NCBI RefSeq assembly: GCF_945859685.1
Contig: NC_079147.1
Location: 10,767,289-10,831,288 of the forward strand
DNA length: 64,000 nt
Origin: Eupeodes corollae
Taxonomy: Eukaryota; Arthropoda; Insecta; Diptera; Syrphidae
Reading direction: 5' to 3'
Part shown: positions 24,521 through 34,840 of the stretch, in pieces
How the letters are laid out: every line of letters begins with the position of its first letter
Position numbering within the stretch: the first letter of the stretch is position 1
The notes under the pieces: generated by a model
Databases searched by the model: none
What the model was told of the DNA's origin: nothing
Seen by the model: the letters and a program-made list of their open reading frames with translations, nothing else
Program-made: the position numbers and the translations under genes

Positions 24521-24651
24521 AATGAGCTCAGTCCATTTTAAATGTTGGTCAATTTTGACACCTAATTACTTAAAATCTCTCACTATTTCTATATTGAAGC
24601 ATGTACTGCAGCAGTTTGCTTCAGAATTAAAGATATTAATTAAATGAGATA

Positions 24652-26004
24652 CTAGACATTTGCTATTGAATAGTTAAAAACTAGAACAGACGGAGCATGG
24701 AACAATAATTTTATGTCATTTAGTCCATTGGTGAACATCATAAGTTTGGATTTGTTACTGACTAAAAGTTTATGGTCCGCAAACCATAGCCTTAATAAAT
24801 GTACATCATGGTTTATATCCGCAACCAAATTTAATGGACTAAGTGAATTGTATCCAATTGCTATATCATCAGCAAATGCGTTAACTTTCCCTAAAAATGG
24901 CAGATTGAAGATGGAATTTATATAAACCAAGAAAAGAATGGGCCCAAGAACTGACCCTTGTGGGACACCTAAGTTAATATCCATGGAATCACTTAGAACA
25001 TTACCTACTTTGACTATCTGAGACCTTTTACACAGGTAGGATTCAAACCAATTGTAGATGAATCCTCGGAAACCAACATCATGCAATTTTTTCAAAAGGA
25101 TAGAGTGACTGACCATATCAAAGGCTTTTGTAATGTCAACAAAAAGCGCAGCACATTTCATTTTTTTGTCCACTCCTTGTTGTATTGAACAGCAGAAATT
25201 TAATAAAGCATCTTCTGTTGACATTCCCGATCTAAATCCAAATTGTGAGGGGCTTAAGTAATTCTTGCTTGTGAGATATCGTAAGATTCTACTTTTTATA
25301 ATTTTTTCAAACATTTTTGAAATTGATGGTAATAATGAAATAGGTCTGTAGTTCTTTACATCCATTTGGCTCCCTTTTTTGAAAATGGGTATAACACAAG
25401 CAGATTTTAAGTCATTTGGGAAGACACCTGAAAAAACACTTTTATTAAAAATATGCGTCCAAACATCCACTAAATATAAAGCAATTTTTTTAAGCCATGT
25501 ATTAGAAACGCCATCAACGCCAACTGAGGTTGATTTATTCAGTGTATTTATAGTTTTCAGTACTTCAAAGCCATTTATTGTTTCGAAGACGAAACTGTTT
25601 TCACTATGTACCACATTTGAAGAGCTGAAGCTATTACAACATTCGCAAGAGTTTGTGGTATCACGAGGAAAAGAAGTTTTACCAACATTAGTAAAATAAT
25701 TGTTGAATAAATTTGCAATTTCTTTTGGATTTGAAATACATGTGTCTCCATATTCAACTGTCATAGAATTAGACTGACTATTTTCTTTTCTGTTTATAAT
25801 TTCATTTATGACTTTCCATTCTTCTCTTGGATTATTCTGGGCATTAATTATTTTGTTGTTATAATAACTATCGCGACTCTGATGAATTTTATTATTAACT
25901 TCCTTGCTAATTTTTTTAAAGCGTAATTTTAGATTTGTATTAAACGGATGTTTTCGACATTTTTTATATAATTTATTTTTTAAATGTATAGATTTTAAGA
26001 GCAA
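24652..26004 (-). CDS. LINE D reverse transcriptase (ORF2 fragment, 450 codons open)
   Basis: The longest intact LINE frame in the window. It holds, in order, an endonuclease-RT linker rich in Lys and Asn, SVGVDGVSNTWLKK (finger), SACVIPIFKKGSQ and NYRPISLLPSISKMFEKII, FGFRSGMSTEDALL, AALFVDITKAFDMVSHSILL (first catalytic Asp, about residue 300), LGVPQGSVLGPILFLVYINS, and NAFADDIAIGY (the paired catalytic Asp, about residue 385). It would reverse-transcribe the element RNA at the nicked target. The upstream endonuclease and the downstream C-terminus are in broken frames, so this piece alone is not functional. The start given is the first ATG of the open stretch, not a true start. Confidence 0.8.
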   Translation of the reverse strand: MLLKSIHLKNKLYKKCRKHPFNTNLKLRFKKISKEVNNKIHQSRDSYYNNKIINAQNNPREEWKVINEIINRKENSQSNSMTVEYGDTCISNPKEIANLFNNYFTNVGKTSFPRDTTNSCECCNSFSSSNVVHSENSFVFETINGFEVLKTINTLNKSTSVGVDGVSNTWLKKIALYLVDVWTHIFNKSVFSGVFPNDLKSACVIPIFKKGSQMDVKNYRPISLLPSISKMFEKIIKSRILRYLTSKNYLSPSQFGFRSGMSTEDALLNFCCSIQQGVDKKMKCAALFVDITKAFDMVSHSILLKKLHDVGFRGFIYNWFESYLCKRSQIVKVGNVLSDSMDINLGVPQGSVLGPILFLVYINSIFNLPFLGKVNAFADDIAIGYNSLSPLNLVADINHDVHLLRLWFADHKLLVSNKSKLMMFTNGLNDIKLLFHAPSVLVFNYSIANV

Positions 26005-26049
26005 ATTATTTATCCATGGCTTTAATTTTATATTAGTCCTTTTTTGATG

Positions 26050-26956
26050 AAATAGAACGAATTGTTCGATTCAAAATAAAGCTTTTGAAGGGTCCTCTTC
26101 CATATAAACCTCTTCCCAACTCTCCAACGTTAAATACTGAATTAACTTTCTAAAATAGATTTTAGATTGCCTATAATTACGTTTAACGTTTGTTTGCCGA
26201 ACATTTTTTAAAACCTTGAAGACAATACCCGTCATGCAATGATCAGTAATACCAAGATCAAAGACTACTCCGGCACAATCGTTAAGATCAATTTTTGAAA
26301 ACCGACCGAAGATGTGGTCAAGACAGGTACCTGAAACAGGTCTTGTAGGTTCATTGACAAATGACGTAAGTCTATGCTCAGAAATTAATATATTATATGC
26401 ATCTAGGTTGGGGTTGTAAGTAAGTAGGTCAAAATTAAAGTCACCTAATATTTTAGGTTAGCTGCTCGCTCACTTTTTAAAAAAAAAACAGAAAATTCTT
26501 CAATTAACAGTTGTATAGTTTTACAGTGAAGTCTATAAATGCAAATAAAACTAAACATTTCATCACAAATAAAAACAGTAAATTTCATAATATCCGCACT
26601 TGTCAAACTATAAGTCTTAAGCTCACATTCATACGAATCACGCACATATACTCCAACTCCACCAGCAGCATATGAATCATTTGTATTGGCTAAAAAATTA
26701 TAATTTGGTAAACTAAAATCTTTAATTTCATAAGAAAATATCCAGATCTCCGAAACAAATGTTTTTTTTCAAAGGCTTCAAGGTTACAAGTTAGCAAATC
26801 AAAATTACTTCGCAAACTACGTATATTTTGATGTACAGCGTAAATAGATTTTTGGTTAATAGAATCAAAATTAAAAATACAATCAAATTTATTATGAATG
26901 GTTGATGTGGTGAGATTATTATTGACAAGATCAAAATTATTTAATGAATTTAACAT
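26050..26956 (-). pseudogene. LINE D ORF2, endonuclease part, frameshifted
   Basis: ORF2 starts at ATG 26956 (MLNSLNNFDLVNNN). Around 26850-26760, SIYAVHQNIRSLRSNFDLL is the conserved N-terminal N..SL..NFD block of LINE endonucleases. After breaks, VRDSYECELKTYSL and FICIYR (26645-26445) match the middle of the domain. Around 26400-26200 further remnants of the D.N and SDH blocks are present but damaged. Confidence 0.65.
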
Positions 26957-27100
26957 GAGTAACTAGCTTGTATATTATTTAAGTCTTCAAAAGATCTTAT
27001 AATAAATATCTCACCATTATCAACCTTTCTCAGCATTATTCTTGAATTTTTGAACCAAAGATATTTAAATTTATATTCAACTCTAAACTCTAAACTTTTT
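26950..27100 (-). pseudogene. LINE D ORF1 C-terminus, overlapping the ORF2 start
   Basis: The minus strand encodes YKFKYLWFKNSRIMLRKVDN and GEIFIIRSFEDLNNI, then a TAA. This WF/KN.RI.LRK pattern is typical of the end of ORF1 (FP-domain type) in insect CR1/Jockey LINEs. The ORF1 stop and the ORF2 ATG overlap in ATGTTAA (26956-26950), a layout compatible with termination-reinitiation. Confidence 0.6.
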
Positions 27101-27232
27101 AACTTTTTATAATGGGTTTGATGTCTTTAATTCAAATCCCACTTAAAAATATCAGATTTGTGCCATATCACTTTTTGAAGTTCTTAAAAACACCGTATAA
27201 GGCTTTTTAAGGCTACCTTAATTGATAAAATA

Positions 27233-27527
27233 GTACCCGTTGCGTGATGGTTAATGTGTAGGACTCTCATGCCAGAGGTCTTGGGTTCGATCACTGCCTA
27301 TGCAATCTTGAGTTTTTTTCACGGATACTGTCTCTTGCGAGGAATTAACAAATTCTTCAAGAGTAATCGTTGTCATGAAAAGTGCTTCTTAAATTAGCCG
27401 TTCGGATTTGGCTTAAAAAACTGTAGGTCCCCTCCGATCTTGAAAACAGTACTCGCACACAGGAATGGTTGAGAGTTGTAAGTCATTAGGCCCTAGTACT
27501 TAATGGACTGTTGCGCCACCTAATTTA
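27233..27527 (+). mobile_element. tRNA-derived SINE, best copy
   Basis: The head GCGTGATGGTTAATGTGTAG resembles a tRNA A box, and TTGGGTTCGATCACTGCC (B box core GGTTCGATCAC, 27284-27294) is close to the RNA polymerase III consensus GGTTCGANTCC. A tRNA-unrelated body follows (AGTAATCGTTGTCATGAAAA, TGTAGGTCCCCTCC, CGCACACAGGAATGG, GTCATTAGGCCC). The 3' end is GGACTGTTGCGCCACCTAAT (27506-27525). Other copies: 5335-5575 (+) and 11155-11445 (-). A Helitron 5' end abuts it at 27528. Confidence 0.85.
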
Positions 27528-29060
27528 TCAAATATTTAAAAATCTCATGTCACAGTGTTAGTTGCCATACTCCTCCGAAACGGCTTAACCAATTTCAATG
27601 AAATTTTGCATATACATACATTCTGTAGGTCTAAGAATTGGTTTTTATCTATTTTGAATATTCCTAAGTGCTATGGCTTAATTGCAGCGTACACGGTGCA
27701 ACGATCTTACGATAGTATTTAGTGACGATATATACAATGAAGCATTGATTGCTATTGAGGATCCTTGCGTTATCATTGCCAACTTATCACTCAGTCATTT
27801 TGGTATGCATTCACCAAATCGAAATGCATCTTATATAATAGACTCTGAATTGAATTGTGAACTACAATGCAATACTTTAGAAATTAGGCAGCGATTGTTG
27901 CACGCAATGTCCCACTAATGAATGCATAACAAATAACCATTTATGACCCCATCATGATCGCAGTTTCGACAGGACAAGATGGATTTTTTATTTTTGGATG
28001 CACTAAGTGGAACTGGAAAAACATTCCTTATTTCACATTGGCTATTGCATCTTCTGGGATTGCAGCAACTTTATTGGATGGTCGCAGAACAGCTCATTCA
28101 GTATTTTAACTGCTACTAAATATTCAAAATAACCCAGACATGGTGTGCAATATAGAAAAACAATCATCATTGCCACTGTGCTGAAACAGTGTAAAATTAT
28201 CATCTGGGATGAATGCACTATGGCACACAAACATTCGCTTGAGGCGTTAAACAAGCCATTGAAAGATAACAACGACAGACTATTTGGCGGCACTCTTTTA
28301 CTCCTTTCAGTTAATTTCATACAAATACTCTCCGTTAGTCCGCGTTCAACGTACGCTGATGAGATCAACGCGTGCTTTAAATCGTCGCCACTGTGGCGTA
28401 ATGCTGAAAAAGTTGCTTCAAGATCCATCCGCTGAAACATTCTCAAAACAACTGTTCGATGCACAAGATTCTTTCATTGACCAGATAACTCCCGATGTAC
28501 ACAGACAATTAACAAATCATAAGTGGCTGGCAGAAAAAGCTATTTAAGCAGCAACAAATGTGGATGTCAACGAGTTAAATCTCAAGATACAACATTTGTT
28601 ACCAGGATACTAGGTGTCATCATTGAATAATTAATAAATAATAATTAAATAATAATTATATTTGTAATTATTTAATGGTTTCATACAAATCTATTGATAC
28701 AGGTTGTGATGCTACCGAAGCTGTTAATTATACAATTGGGTTTTTGAACGCATTGGATTTATCAGGCATGCCACCGCATAATTTACAACTGAAGGTAATT
28801 TCTCCTGTAATTTGGCTTCGTAATTTGGACCCACTACGGGTCTGCAATGACACGCGATTAGTATAGTTAAAATATCAAGGAAAAATGTAATCCAAGCCAT
28901 AATTCTAAATGACAAATCGCGATGTGAAAGTATATTGTTACCGCGAATCCCTATTAATATATTATATATATTATATTAGATGTGCCAATTCAATTCAAAC
29001 ACCTTCCATTTCCATTGGCATTTGCAATGACTATCAATGAGTCTCAAGGCCAAACTATGA
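27528..29060 (+). mobile_element. Helitron, 5' part with broken Pif1-like helicase
   Basis: The left end has A before TC at 27528-27529, followed by AAAAATCTCATGTCACAGTG and CCATACTCCTCCGAAACGG, a sequence style common at insect Helitron 5' ends. Fragments of the Rep/helicase protein follow: FLDALSGTGKTFLI (Walker A, about 27990), ASSGIAATLLDG..TAHS, CKIIIWDECTMAHKHSLEAL (Walker B, 28200), STYADEINACFKSSPLWRN (28350-28400), LSGMPPHNLQLKVISPVIWL and DPLRVCNDTRLV (28760-28866), and PLAFAMTINESQGQT (about 29020). This is the order of Pif1-type helicase motifs. It is broken by stops and cut off at about 29060 by a Jockey-like LINE. Confidence 0.75.
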
Positions 29061-30785
29061 AAATATTCCTCAATAAGAACTATGGCTTCTTGCAATTCGG
29101 TAAATACATTTTGAAATAAAACACCGGAGGCAAATAAAACGGTATCGTCAGCAAACAAATATTGAATAAAATTGGGCCCTAAGCAGATCCTTGGGGACGC
29201 CTGCGGGAACTTCATATTTTGAGGATCTTACGTTTCCCAAATGGACTGCGAATTTTCTGTCTTCCAGAAAACTTTTTATAATTTTTATGATTAGGATAGA
29301 AAAATTAAATTTGTCAAGTTTGAAAATAAGGGCATTGTGCCTGTGACTGTGTCAAAGGCTTTTTCGATGTCTAAAAGGACCATACCTGTAGATTTCTTTA
29401 CACAAAGGTTTCGTTTTATTGAATTTTTAATTCTAACAATTTGGTGTATAGTTGAATGACTAGGTCTAGAACCAAACTGATAATCTGGGTAAAGATTTAA
29501 GTCATCGACAAGGCACTGTCTCTAATAATTTTTTCTAAGATTTTTCTCAAACAGTTAAGTAGGCTTATGGGTCTGTAGCTTAGTGGGTTTTCACGTGGTT
29601 TTCCTGGTTTCGCAATGGGTATAACTTTTGCAACTTTCCAACTGCTGGGAAAATAACTAAGTTCGATGCAAGAGTTTAGAAGGACGGTTAGGAATCTTGT
29701 GCCCTTAACTACAAGTTTTTTCAGTAGAGTGTTGTTGATGTTGTCTACACCTGGGGATTTTTTGGAGATATTTGCTTTTATGAGTTGCCTCACTGTTTTA
29801 TGGTTGATAAAACAATCTGCATTCGTTGCTGTTTCTCTACTTGGAATTTCTAAAAGAAGATCCTGGATCTCACTTTCAGGCACTCACTAAGATGAGCTGA
29901 GATTAAGTGATTGTTGTAAAAAGTAGCAGCAATGTCATTTGCTTTCTCATTTTGTGTTATAAATAGCTCAATTTGAATCCTTAATGGTGGAATGATATTG
30001 CCTTTTTTTCTTAATTACCTTAGTTATTTTCCAGAAAGGCTTACTGGCTTTATTAAAACTTGCTAAAAGTGAGTCCCACTTTCTATTTTTAAAGAAAATA
30101 TCTCATTCTTAATCTTGTTGTTTAGGAATTTTAAGTTGGAGAGAAAAGTTTCCTGTCTATATAGTATCCATTTTCTTCTTTCAGAGTTTCGTAAACGGAT
30201 AAGAGAATATAGTTTGTTAGAGTAAGTTTGTGGATGTTGGCAGAAGGTTTTTTGGGTATGGAGAAATCAGTAGCCCTTTTGATTATTTCAGAAAAATGTT
30301 CAAGGTACCTATCGATTTCGTGGGATGAATTAATGTCTTCGATGGATACAACATTAGGATTTAAGTTTTCTCTAACAAAAGACTTGTACCTAGTCCAATT
30401 TGCTGCTTTGTAGTTGTAACAGGTTCTTTCTGAAACTGTTGAGACATTACAATTAAGTTCTAGACAAACAGGAAGATGGTCGGAACCCAATGTTTAATGT
30501 TGTTGGGTTAGAAAGATTTGGATCACTGTTTGTTAGAAACAAATCAATTGTGGAGGGAAATTTTGAAAGGGACTTAGGAATGTAGGTGGAATCAGGTGTG
30601 TGCAAAATAGAGAAATACAGATTTGAGGCAATAGTATTGTGGAGAATAATTCCCCAACAATTTGCTCTCAGGCCACCCCAAGATTGATGTCTACAATTTA
30701 AGTCTCCACATATAATTATTTTATTTCTTTGTCTTAAAAGTAGTTGCAAGTCACCTTTAAATTTAGCTTTCTTTTCAGCACTACT
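29060..30785 (-). mobile_element. Jockey-like LINE, endonuclease and RT, broken
   Basis: Minus-strand frames in order: IIICGDLNCRHQSWGG with TIDLFLTN (30749-30453; endonuclease GD.N..H..WG block), MGSDHLPVCLEL (30490; the SDH block, after a frameshift), then RT motifs ISKKSPGVDNINNTLLKKL, WKVAKVIPIAKPGKP, SYRPISLLNCLRKILEKII (29883-29497) and LFADDTVLFAS (29160; catalytic Asp pair). KPGK..SYRPISLL and FADD are typical of the Jockey group. The RT core between 29500 and 29220 is present but interrupted. The 3' part is missing at the Helitron junction. Confidence 0.75.
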
Positions 30786-30894
30786 ATTTCCTCACCGTTT
30801 ACAGTGCTCTATACTACTCCCACTTAAACACCACCTTCTTACACACTAACAAGTTATTTATTGTTAGCAAAATATTATCTTGAAATTATTTATA

Positions 30895-32154
30895 AAGGGT
30901 GATTTTTTTGAGGTTAGGATTTTCATGCATTAGTATTTGACAGATCACGCGGGATTTCAGACATGGTGTCAAAGAGAAAGATGCTCAGTATGCTTTGACA
31001 TTTTATCATGAATAGACTTACTAACGAGCAACGCTTGCAAATCATTGAATTTTATTACCAAAATCAGTGTTCGGTTCGAAATGTGTTTCGCGCTTTACGT
31101 CCGATTTATGGTCTACATAATCGACCAAGTGAGCAAACAAATAATGCGATTGTGACCAAGTTTCGCACTCAACCAACCACACAAATGCGTACAGTGCGTA
31201 CAGAAGAGAATATTGCGTCTGTTTCTGAGAGTGTTGCTGAAGACCGTGAAATGTCGATTCTTCGCCGTTTGCAGCAATTGGGTTGGTGTTATTCTACCAC
31301 ATGGAAGATTTTACGCAAAGATCTTGGTGTAAAACCGTATAAAATACAGCTCGTGCAAGAACTGAAGCCGAACGATCTGCCGCAACGTCGAATTTTCAGT
31401 GAATGGGCCCTAGAAAAGTTGGCAGAAAATCCGCTTTTTTATCGACAAATTTTGTTCAGCGATGAGGCTCATTTCTGGTTAAATGGCTACGTAAATAAGC
31501 AAAATTGCCGCATTTGGAGTGAAGAGCAACCAGAAGACGTTCAAGAACTGCCCATGCATCCCGAAAAATGCACTGTTTGGTGTGGTTTGTACGCTGGTGG
31601 AATCATTGGACCGTATTTTTTCAAAGATGCTGTTGGACGCAACGTTACGGTGAATGGCGATCGCTATCGTTCAATGCTAACAAACTTTTTGTTGCCAAAA
31701 ATGGAATAACTGAACTTGGTTGACATGTGGTTTCAACAAGATGGCGCTACATGCCACACAGCTCGCGATTCTATGGCCATTTTGAGGGAAAACTTCGGAG
31801 AACAATTCATCTCAAGGAATGGACCGGTGAGTTGGCCACCAAGATCATGCGATTTGACGCCTTTAGACTATTTATTGTGAGGCTGCGTCAAGTCTAAATT
31901 CTACACAAATAAGCCAGCAACTATTCCAGCTTTGGAAGACAACATTTCCGAAGAAATTCGGGCTATTCCCGCCGAAATGCTCGAAAAAGTTACCCAAAAT
32001 TGGACTTTCCGAATGGACCACCTAAGACGCAGCCGCGGTCAACATTTAAATGAAATTATCTTCAAAAAGTAAATGTCATGGACCAATCTAACGTTTCAAA
32101 TAAAGAATAGATGAGATTTTGCAAATTGTATGCGTTTTTTTTTTTTTAAGTTGA
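30895..32154 (+). mobile_element. DD41D mariner copy 2, right end missing
   Basis: The left inverted repeat AAGGGTGATTTTTTTGAGG starts at 30895 after a TA. The transposase starts at 31008 (MNRLTNEQRLQIIEFYYQNQ) and ends prematurely at a TAA at 31707-31709, after 233 residues. Compared with copy 3 a 7-residue segment (the FTLLDIK position) is missing. The first catalytic block FSDEAHFWLNGY is intact, but the second and third Asp lie beyond the stop, and a second stop replaces Trp in YFLWG near 31879. Homology ends in a T-run at about 32154, so the right repeat is lost. Family: Tc1/mariner, DD41D (rosa-like). Confidence 0.85.
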
Positions 32155-32190
32155 AAAAGACAACAAACAACGTTTGTCGGATCAGCTAGT
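32155..32190 (-). other. Short Helitron-like terminal sequence
   Basis: On the minus strand it reads ACTAGCTGATCCGACAAACG, which resembles a motif often seen in insect Helitron-related repeats. Recognised from memory only. Confidence 0.3.
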
Positions 32191-32288
32191 TTATTTATAT
32201 TTATATTTATATTTATATTTATATTTATATTTATATTTATATTTATATTTATATTTATATTTATATTTATATTTATATTTATATTTAA
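32191..32288. repeat. (TTTATA)n hexanucleotide array
   Basis: About 16 near-perfect copies of a 6-bp unit (TTTATA). It separates the truncated mariner from the LINE/Helitron fragments to the right. Confidence 0.95.
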
Positions 32289-32294
32289 CATGTT

Positions 32295-32375
32295 CGTATT
32301 AATAACATTCTGTCTTTTTGAATCACCGCTATCCCGGGACTGCCTCAAGGAAGCCATCTCGGTCCTCTTTTATTT
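32295..32375 (+). pseudogene. Tiny LINE RT fragment
   Basis: The plus strand encodes GLPQGSHLGPLLF (about 32337-32375), the G.PQGS.LGPLLF palm block of Jockey-type reverse transcriptases. Nothing else of that element is visible; a Helitron-type end follows. Confidence 0.5.
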
Positions 32376-32665
32376 TTAACTTCCCATAGAACGTTATTGT
32401 AATGGGTCCTATTTGTCAAATTGAAAATTTTGACATTTCTCGACGTTTCACGGTCCCTAGAGTAGAAATAAAAGATTTTTAGAAAGATGTCTGTGCGTGC
32501 GTGTGTACATACTATCGTATGCCGTACGTCCATACGTTCGCGACGTTTTTTCGTTGTACATAGCTCAAGAACCAGAAGAGATATCGACTTCAAATAAATT
32601 TTGTTAAACAGATAATAAGGCAGAAAGATGTAGAAAGGGCTCTAAAGAAAATTTCATGCATAAAA
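32376..32665 (-). mobile_element. Helitron-type 3' terminal segment (inverted copy of 43430-43722)
   Basis: On the minus strand it repeats, with many differences, the segment at 43430-43722: AGAGCCCTTTCTACATCTTT, then CTTATT..CTGT, GAAGTCGATATCTCTTCTGG, the CpG-rich ACGTCGCGAACGTA stretch, CATCTTTCTAAAAATCTTTT, TAGGGACCGTGAAACG and GGACCCATTACAATAACG, ending near CTATGGGAAGTTA. The terminal hairpin is imperfect here and no CTRR end is clear. It shows that the segment is dispersed in the genome. Confidence 0.7.
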
Positions 32666-32791
32666 GACCTTGTTTTTTTAAATGTTCACGATTGTGTGCA
32701 CTTAGGCATTTTAAACAATATTTTATGTACCGCAGTCATCATCTATCATCTTATTTTGTTTTTGTTTTAGTAAACTTAGTTGGGAAAACTA

Positions 32792-33967
32792 AACGGTGAT
32801 TTTTTAAGAGCTTGAAAACTTAAAAAAAAAAAAACGCATAAAATTTGCAAATCATCGATTCTTTATTTGAAACGTTAGATTGGTCCATGACATTTACTTT
32901 TTTAAGATAATTTCATTTAAATGTTGACCGCGGCTGCGTCTTAGGTGGTCCATTCGGAAAGTCCAATTTTGGGTAACTTTTTCGAGCATTTCGGCCGGAA
33001 TAGCCCGAATTTCTTCGGAAATGTTGTCTTCCAAAGCTGGAATAGTTGCTGGCTTATTTGTGTAGACTTTAGACTTGACGTAGCCCCACAAAAAATAGTC
33101 TAAAGGCGTCAAATCGCATGATCTTGGTGGCCAACTTACCGGTCCATTCCTTGCGATGAATTGTTCTCCGAAGTTTTCCCTCAAAATGGCCATAGAATCG
33201 CGAGCTGTGTGGCATGTAGCGCCATCTTGTTGAAACCACATGTCAACCAAGTTCAGTTCTTCCATTTTTGGCAACAAAAAGTTTGTTAGCATTGAACGAT
33301 AGCGATCGCCATTCACCGTAACGTTGCGTCCAACAGCATCTTTGAAAAAATACGGTCCAATGATTCCACCAGCGTACAAACCACACCAAACAGTGCATTT
33401 TTCGGGATGCATGGGCAGTTCTTGAACGGCTTCTGGTCGATAAAAAAGCGGATTTTCTGCCAACTTTTCTAGGGCCCATTCACTGAAAATTCGACGTTGT
33501 GGCAGATCGTTCGGCTTCAGTTCTTGCACGAGCTGTATTTTATACGGTTTTACACCATAACACAAACCCAATTGCTGCGAACGGCGACGAATCGACATTT
33601 CACGGTCTTCAGCAACACTCTCAGAAACAAACGAAATATTCTCTTCTGTACGCACTGTACGCATTCGTGTGGTTGGTTTAATGTCCAATAAAGTAAACTG
33701 AGTGCGAAACTTGGTCACAATCGCATTAATTGTTTGCTTACTTGGTCGATTATGTAGACCATAAATCGGACGTAAAGCGCGAAACACATTTCGAACCGAA
33801 CACTGATTTTGGTAATGAAATTCAATGATTTGCAAGCGTTGCTCGTTAGTAAGTCTATTCATGATGAAATGTCAAAGCATACTGAGCATCTTTCTCTTTG
33901 ACACCATGTCTGCGTGATCTGTCAAATACTAATGCTTGAAAATCCTAACCTCAAAAAAATCACCCTT
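32792..33967 (-). mobile_element. DD41D mariner copy 3, both ends present, internally deleted
   Basis: Bounded by TA dinucleotides (32790-32791 and 33968-33969). The right end, read on the minus strand, starts AAGGGTGATTTTTTTGAGG and the left end is AACGGTGATTTTTTAAGAG, so the inverted repeats share about 13 positions with one mismatch near the tip. It encodes the 322-codon transposase-like frame at 33862-32894. As both ends are present it could in principle be moved by a complete transposase. Confidence 0.85.
32894..33862 (-). CDS. DD41D mariner transposase-like ORF lacking the first catalytic Asp
   Basis: Open for 322 codons. Residues 1-110 are the paired helix-turn-helix DNA-binding region (LTNEQRLQIIEFHYQNQCSV, then VRTEENISFVSESVAEDREM). 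Two in-frame deletions relative to copies 1 and 2 are visible: about 11 residues (the STTWKILRKDL position) after LGLCY, and about 30 residues including SDEAHFWLNG, joining LFYR to PEAVQ. The latter removes the first catalytic Asp. QQDGATCHTA and SCDLTPLDYFLWG remain, 41 residues apart. It cannot cut DNA by the usual mechanism but could still bind inverted repeats. No stop despite the losses. Confidence 0.8.
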   Translation of the reverse strand: MNRLTNEQRLQIIEFHYQNQCSVRNVFRALRPIYGLHNRPSKQTINAIVTKFRTQFTLLDIKPTTRMRTVRTEENISFVSESVAEDREMSIRRRSQQLGLCYGVKPYKIQLVQELKPNDLPQRRIFSEWALEKLAENPLFYRPEAVQELPMHPEKCTVWCGLYAGGIIGPYFFKDAVGRNVTVNGDRYRSMLTNFLLPKMEELNLVDMWFQQDGATCHTARDSMAILRENFGEQFIARNGPVSWPPRSCDLTPLDYFLWGYVKSKVYTNKPATIPALEDNISEEIRAIPAEMLEKVTQNWTFRMDHLRRSRGQHLNEIILKK

Positions 33968-34840
33968 TATATGCATTTTATGTATGCCAAATTACACTCA
34001 TGTTTCAAGCCCACGCAAAATGTGTCCAAAAAGTTCTTCAAAATATTTAAATACACAAATCATCCACCTCGAATTAAGATCCAACTGTCTATACATACAT
34101 TTCCTCTTATTTCTTACAACTTTTACTTGCAACTTTTATAATATGGAAGTTTATTATACTCGTACCGAAAGAAAAACTATAAGTCAATTTTTCTTACATT
34201 CAACCCACTCAAAAGACCCCTTTTGTGCTGTCTGGTGTGTCCCAATTTCCTGAATAATTTATGTTAACTTGTACACTTTTGATAACCCTCTTCAAAGCTC
34301 TGTAGGTGTACTATATACTCGTGTACGTATGCCTATGTTTCATACAATCGAATACTTTAGAAATACACAAATTGGTGTAGCTAACGATACCAGTTCAGTT
34401 CCTATTCAAAATATGAACATATTGAAACCATATGCCATCGACCTAAATAACAAAAAACCCTTAAAGTTCTGAATGAGTAACCCTCTTTATGTTTACGAAC
34501 CTGATAGATTGACAACAAAAGTTCAAAGAGGCTTTAAACGATTTGTTCCTTAAGTAAATTTAAAAAATATGTTAAGGTAAGTACGAGTATCAGGTACTTT
34601 GAAATTGGTGGCTCCAGAGCAGAACAGAATATAAAGCTCTGTATGAATAGAAAGTACCAATGGCTTGAAGTTTCTTTTTGCGATAAAGTGAAAATAAAAA
34701 TTAGAATGTTCGTAAATAAGGTTAACCAATTTGTATTTCTTTGCAAATAACAACGTTACCTCTATTTAAATACAGGCAGTATTCACATTTTTATTGAGTA
34801 GTGAGCCATAGCTAGAAAAACCTATCCACATTCACAATAA
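33968..34840. other. Noncoding, nothing recognised
   Basis: AT-rich sequence with short, low-complexity open frames only. Confidence 0.4.

Larger units (their letters stand above)
22862..27110 (-). mobile_element. LINE D, nearly complete copy split by a mariner
   Basis: Minus-strand non-LTR element with, in order, the ORF1 C-terminus (27100-26950), an ORF2 with endonuclease (26956 to about 26050), reverse transcriptase (26004-24652) and C-terminal region (24520-24181 and, after the mariner, 23420-23215), 3' UTR and an AAT-type tail (plus strand TTATTATTATTATT, 22866-22901). The RT style (NYRPISLLPSISKMFEKII, FADDIAIGYN) resembles CR1/Jockey-group insect LINEs. ORF1 looks like the FP-domain type common in that group. 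One of the best preserved LINEs in the window, but still broken. Confidence 0.8.
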
